Below are positions 5,565-7,737 of a stretch of DNA of 7,737 nucleotides, one piece after another. The notes under the pieces were generated by a model, which searched no databases, was not told the origin of the DNA, and saw only the letters and a list, made by a program, of their open reading frames with translations. This DNA is from Gammaproteobacteria bacterium. GTDB lineage: Bacteria; Pseudomonadota; Gammaproteobacteria; UBA9214. The translations under genes and the position numbers were made by a program. Position 1 is the first letter of the stretch, and each line of letters opens with the position of its first letter. The stretch is from assembly GCA_029881775.1 (NCBI GenBank), contig JAOULY010000079.1:1-7737 (forward strand), read 5' to 3'.

Positions 5565-5657
5565 ATGTACTGGGACGCACTTACGGCGACAGGCGTTTAC
5601 GCTTCAATTTTAATCGTGACAGCACTGCTATACCTGCACAATAAATCGTACGACTAG
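5565..5657 (+). CDS. 30-residue single-pass membrane protein, family unknown
   Basis: A short gene of 30 codons plus TAG. The peptide begins MYWDALTATGVYAS, continues ILIVTALLYL and ends HNKSYD. Residues about 6-24 form one hydrophobic helix with an aromatic N-terminal edge (Tyr2, Trp3) and a polar C-terminal tail including His25, Lys27 and Asp30. It has a full AAGGAGG site at ideal spacing and an operator-like repeat with a -10 hexamer upstream, so expression is likely. Proteins of this size and shape are often accessory subunits of respiratory oxidases or transporters (CydX and KdpF are examples), but the sequence does not match any I can name. It stands alone: 181 bp after the SRAP gene in front and, 8 bp behind, the stop of a convergent thioredoxin-like gene. 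The coding call is fairly sure; the role is open. Confidence 0.72.
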   Translation: MYWDALTATGVYASILIVTALLYLHNKSYD

Positions 5658-5665
5658 TAATCGCG

Positions 5666-6178
5666 TCAAGGGACAGGCTTGCGCCCGGCTAACCATAGCC
5701 GCAGGCGCAGGCCGATGCCCGTGGTGTAGCCGGTCTCCACGAAGCGGATATTGCCGGCCCGGTCGAGTATGAAACTGGTCGGGACGCCGCGTATGGCATA
5801 GTGGCGGGCAATGTCACCCTCCGGGTCATGCAACACCGGATAGTCGACCCCTGCATCTTGCAGGTAGGCCGTGATTTCGTCAGCAGAGGCCTCGTCCATG
5901 GCAATCGACAGGACGGTGTGGTCTTTGGCGATGGCATGGATGGTGCCCTGTTGCAGGCCGCAGATCGGGCACCAGCTCGCCCAGAAGTGCAGCAGTGCCG
6001 GCCGGCCCTTTAAATCATCCAGCGATACCTGGCTACCGTCGAGCAAGGTGCCACTGAACGGCGGCGCCGGCCCCTGCGGGGCCTCGCGTGTCAGCCATGC
6101 CTGTACCAGCAGGAAGACCAGCACAGCGATGGCGACTTCCAGTAAACGGCGCAACCAGAGACGCCTGCTGGCGGTCAT
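5666..6178 (-). CDS. Membrane-anchored TlpA/ScsD-like thioredoxin-fold protein
   Basis: A 170-residue protein. A basic N-terminus (RRLWLRR) precedes one membrane helix (about 13-29), leaving the rest in the periplasm. A redoxin/TlpA domain follows: PPFSGTLLDGSQVSLDDLKG (39-58), then HFWASWCPIC with Cys70 and Cys73, and GVPTSFILD with cis-Pro133. The WCPIC site and single anchor fit ScsD-type protein disulfide oxidoreductases and TlpA-like reductases that act on periplasmic thiols, for instance in cytochrome c maturation or copper tolerance. Direction (oxidase or reductase) cannot be read from the sequence. ATG at 6178 has GAGGGTGA at 7 bp spacing. It lies 27 bp below the ABM-like gene, probably in one transcript, and its stop faces the 30-residue gene across 8 bp. 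No other scs or ccm genes are present. Confidence 0.87.
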   Translation of the reverse strand: MTASRRLWLRRLLEVAIAVLVFLLVQAWLTREAPQGPAPPFSGTLLDGSQVSLDDLKGRPALLHFWASWCPICGLQQGTIHAIAKDHTVLSIAMDEASADEITAYLQDAGVDYPVLHDPEGDIARHYAIRGVPTSFILDRAGNIRFVETGYTTGIGLRLRLWLAGRKPVP

Positions 6179-6205
6179 GTGGCGATCACCCTCTGGCGTG
6201 CGTGG

Positions 6206-6625
6206 CTATTCGGCTTCTTCAGGAACACCCTGCCACAACATCTGGTATCCCAGTTCATAGGTTTCGTCACAGAAATCGGCCAGTGCCTGGAATTTCTCCT
6301 TGAAGATTTTGTCAGCATGCGACCTTTCGTGTTGTTCAAAGGATTGCCAGAACGTCACGATCGCGAGCTCACCCTGTTTTATCTTGGCAGCGGTTTCGTT
6401 GTCCCCCGGCGCATCGCCGACCGTCCCCTCTTCCGAAACAAACCCTGTATATTTGTAGACCTGTCCGGCGATAAAGCCGCCCTTGTCGTCACCGTAGGTG
6501 TTCTTGACGACGTTACACATTTCGCCGAGTGCCAGCTCGACGTCCTCCACGGTTACACCGTCCTTGAGATCGACGACATTGAACAGCATGACACAGCCAA
6601 ACGGTATTTCTACAGGTTCAAACAT
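6206..6625 (-). CDS. Conserved-looking hypothetical protein, possible dimeric alpha/beta-barrel (ABM-like)
   Basis: A 139-residue soluble protein with no signal peptide or membrane helix. I do not recognise a named family. The pattern is beta-alpha-beta twice: strand GCVMLFNVVDL (10-20), helix VEDVELALGEMCNVVKN (26-42), strand GGFIAGQVYKYTG (49-61), an acidic loop (64-77), then strand GELAIVTFWQSFEQHERSHAD (85-105) and a long helix to about 125. A mid-domain GF and a later FWxSxEQHExSH stretch resemble antibiotic-biosynthesis-monooxygenase-type ferredoxin-like barrels, in which Trp and His (here Trp93, His99, His103) line the pocket; some of these bind haem. The protein is acidic, with an EEAE tail. 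ATG at 6625 has GGGAG at good spacing. It is followed 27 bp later by the ScsD-like gene. A stress or haem-related role is only a guess. Confidence 0.75.
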   Translation of the reverse strand: MFEPVEIPFGCVMLFNVVDLKDGVTVEDVELALGEMCNVVKNTYGDDKGGFIAGQVYKYTGFVSEEGTVGDAPGDNETAAKIKQGELAIVTFWQSFEQHERSHADKIFKEKFQALADFCDETYELGYQMLWQGVPEEAE

Positions 6626-6724
6626 AATCTGTCTCCCGAAAAAAGATATCTCTATAGTACGTAATGAAGGTAAAAAGTTCTGTTACAAATTCGAAAACAG
6701 CTGCACAAGGCAAAAGCCGGGAAT
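6626..6724. other. 99-bp intergenic spacer with a CTGTT/AACAG inverted repeat
   Basis: Between the ABM-like gene start and the ABC permease stop, both minus-strand. It holds the GGGAG ribosome site of the lower gene, an AT-rich stretch with TATAGA (minus strand) as a weak -10 candidate, and CTGTT-N11-AACAG at 6680-6700. No U-tract terminator for the ABC operon was found. A promoter for the two genes below is expected here, but no good -35 pairs with the -10. Confidence 0.3.
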
Positions 6725-7504
6725 TCATATCATGAGCTTTCTTCTTACCAGTATGGCTGCAATGAGGTAGCTGACCAGCGCGTATATCATCAGTACTGCA
6801 AGGTGCAGTAGCGGCTGCGTCAGTTCGGCGCCGGCCACCAGTCCACGCGTCAGGTGTACAGCATGCGTCAGCGGTAAAACCTGTACGGCACCCTGGAGTA
6901 CGTCAGGCAGGGTATCAACCGGGTAGAACACACCGCATAAGATAAACATCGGTGTTACCACGAGCACAAAATAGTAGCTGAAAAAGTCATAACTGGCGGC
7001 CAGCGAACTCATAATCATTGCCGGGCCGGCAAAGCACAGGCCAACCAGGAACACCACCGGTATGACCCACAGCGACTGCCAGCCCTGCACCACACCAAGC
7101 ACCGTGGCCACGGCCAGGATGGCGACGCCGCTGAACAGGGCCTTGGTGGCGCACCACAGCATCTCGCCGGCGACAATGTCATCGACATCCAGCGGCGTGG
7201 CGAGGATAGCCTCGTAGGTTTTCTGCGGCACCATGCGAGTGAATACTGAATACATACCCTCGAAGCTGGCCGTGGTCATGGCGCTGGAAGCGATGATGCC
7301 GGACGCGAGGAAAGCCAGGTAAGGCATGCCGGCCATATCGCCGACAAAGTGCCCCAGTCCGTAGCCCATGCCCAGCAGGTACAGGACCGGCTCGCCGAAG
7401 TTCATCAGCATGGCCGGTACCAGCAGTTTGCGCCAGACCAGGATATTGCGACGCCAGACATACAGTGCAGCGGGCCGGATACGTGGCAGCGTCAGGGTCG
7501 CCAT
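6725..7504 (-). CDS. NodJ-like ABC-2 type transporter permease
   Basis: A 259-residue inner-membrane protein with about six predicted helices (roughly 30-50, 62-80, 116-138, 144-166, 175-196, 233-253). NodJ-family features are present: NFGEPVLYLLGMGYGLG (35-51), YLAFLASGIIASSAM (62-76), FEGMYSVFTRM (81-91), KTYEAILATPLDVDDIVAGEMLW (95-117) and CGVFYPVDTLP (190-200). NodJ works with the NodI ATPase to export lipo-oligosaccharides in rhizobia; relatives outside rhizobia are common and their substrates are mostly unknown, so no nodulation role is implied. The start codon shares one base with the ATPase stop (TGATG at 7502-7506), typical of coupled subunits. Length is normal for the family. Confident as an ABC-2 permease; the cargo is not known. 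Confidence 0.93.
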   Translation of the reverse strand: MATLTLPRIRPAALYVWRRNILVWRKLLVPAMLMNFGEPVLYLLGMGYGLGHFVGDMAGMPYLAFLASGIIASSAMTTASFEGMYSVFTRMVPQKTYEAILATPLDVDDIVAGEMLWCATKALFSGVAILAVATVLGVVQGWQSLWVIPVVFLVGLCFAGPAMIMSSLAASYDFFSYYFVLVVTPMFILCGVFYPVDTLPDVLQGAVQVLPLTHAVHLTRGLVAGAELTQPLLHLAVLMIYALVSYLIAAILVRRKLMI

Positions 7505-7737
7505 CAGTCGCGCAGCTCCCGGCCGGTGAGCCGCAGGAACACGTCTTCAAGACCGGTCGGCCGGTGCACGAAACGCAGTTCATGGCGGTCCTTGAGCTGT
7601 TCAATGAGGGCGGCCGGGTTGTGCGTGTAGCAATACAGGCTGTTACCCATCTGCTCCAGTCGACAACCACTGCCCGTGGCAAGCGCCTGCATTGCATCGC
7701 CCTGTCCGCGCATCTCGATGACATCCGTTTCAACATG
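7504..7737 (-). CDS. NodI-like ABC transporter ATP-binding protein, C-terminal fragment at window edge
   Basis: The frame enters at the right edge and ends with TGA at 7504; 77 residues are visible. The nucleotide-binding motifs (Walker A, signature, Walker B) lie outside the window. What remains is the accessory C-terminal domain of NodI/CcmA-type ATPases: a strand near DVIEMRG, a helix, GNSLYCYTHNPAALIEQL, and the typical ending with RPTGLEDVFLRLTGRELRD, which matches the conserved LEDVFLxLTG tail of this subfamily. The one-base overlap with the permease gene confirms the pair. Identified by this tail and context rather than by catalytic motifs. Confidence 0.88.
   Translation of the reverse strand, partial: HVETDVIEMRGQGDAMQALATGSGCRLEQMGNSLYCYTHNPAALIEQLKDRHELRFVHRPTGLEDVFLRLTGRELRD

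Noticed and set aside
6179..6664. Plus-strand open frame of 161 codons
   Set aside because: Antisense of the 139-residue minus-strand gene, which has a good ribosome site and regular alpha/beta structure; the plus frame has neither.
6680..6700. LexA (SOS) box
   Set aside because: The arms resemble CTGT/ACAG but are 13 rather than 8 bases apart, and the downstream genes are not SOS genes.
1..7737. CRISPR array, tRNA, insertion sequence, phage or toxin-antitoxin module
   Set aside because: No regularly spaced repeats, cloverleaf sequence, transposase motifs or terminal inverted repeats were found; nearly all sequence is assigned to housekeeping-type genes.
6725..7737. Nodulation (Nod factor export) function for the ABC pair
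   Set aside because: NodI/NodJ similarity is family-level only; such transporters are widespread in non-symbiotic proteobacteria and no other nod gene is present.

Overview
The window looks like chromosomal DNA of a gammaproteobacterium. The evidence is an EF-P hydroxylase (EpmC), a family largely confined to that class, plus a TrxC-type thioredoxin 2 and moderately GC-rich, tightly packed genes with Shine-Dalgarno sites. The species cannot be told from this stretch. There is no tRNA, rRNA, IS element, phage gene or CRISPR array.

Layout. From 4585 down to the left edge, eight genes are read on the minus strand. They are trxC (GTG start at 4585), a 70-bp gap, an NAD(P)H-dependent FMN reductase-like flavodoxin, a small PepSY-associated membrane protein, a spermidine-synthase-fold protein, epmC, an NlpC/P60 lipoprotein, a DUF1499 exported protein, and a class II aldolase cut by the left edge. 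Junctions from the flavodoxin onward are 3 bp, 13 bp, a 4-bp ATGA overlap, 60 bp, 5 bp and 3 bp, so most of this run is probably co-transcribed. A plus-strand SRAP (YedK/HMCES) gene, 4703-5383, is divergent from trxC. The 117 bp between them holds a candidate trxC promoter with two perfect palindromes placed on it.

After the SRAP gene comes a 181-bp non-coding stretch with two hairpins and an inverted repeat next to a -10-like hexamer. It leads to an unannotated-looking 30-residue single-pass membrane protein (5565-5657) with a full AAGGAGG ribosome site. Converging on it from the right is a minus-strand pair: a 139-residue alpha/beta protein, possibly of the dimeric ABM-like type, and a membrane-anchored TlpA/ScsD-type thioredoxin. 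The right edge holds a NodJ-like ABC-2 permease and the last 77 residues of its ATPase, joined by a TGATG overlap.

Function. Redox and stress handling recurs: thioredoxin 2, a periplasmic-facing thioredoxin-fold protein, a flavin reductase next to a PepSY membrane protein, and an abasic-site-crosslinking DNA protector. The rest covers envelope maintenance (NlpC/P60, DUF1499), translation-factor modification (EpmC) and export (ABC-2). Most genes belong to known families. The least explained items are the 30-residue membrane protein with its operator-like repeat, the spermidine-synthase-like protein that lacks the usual catalytic signature, and the palindromes in the trxC/SRAP spacer.
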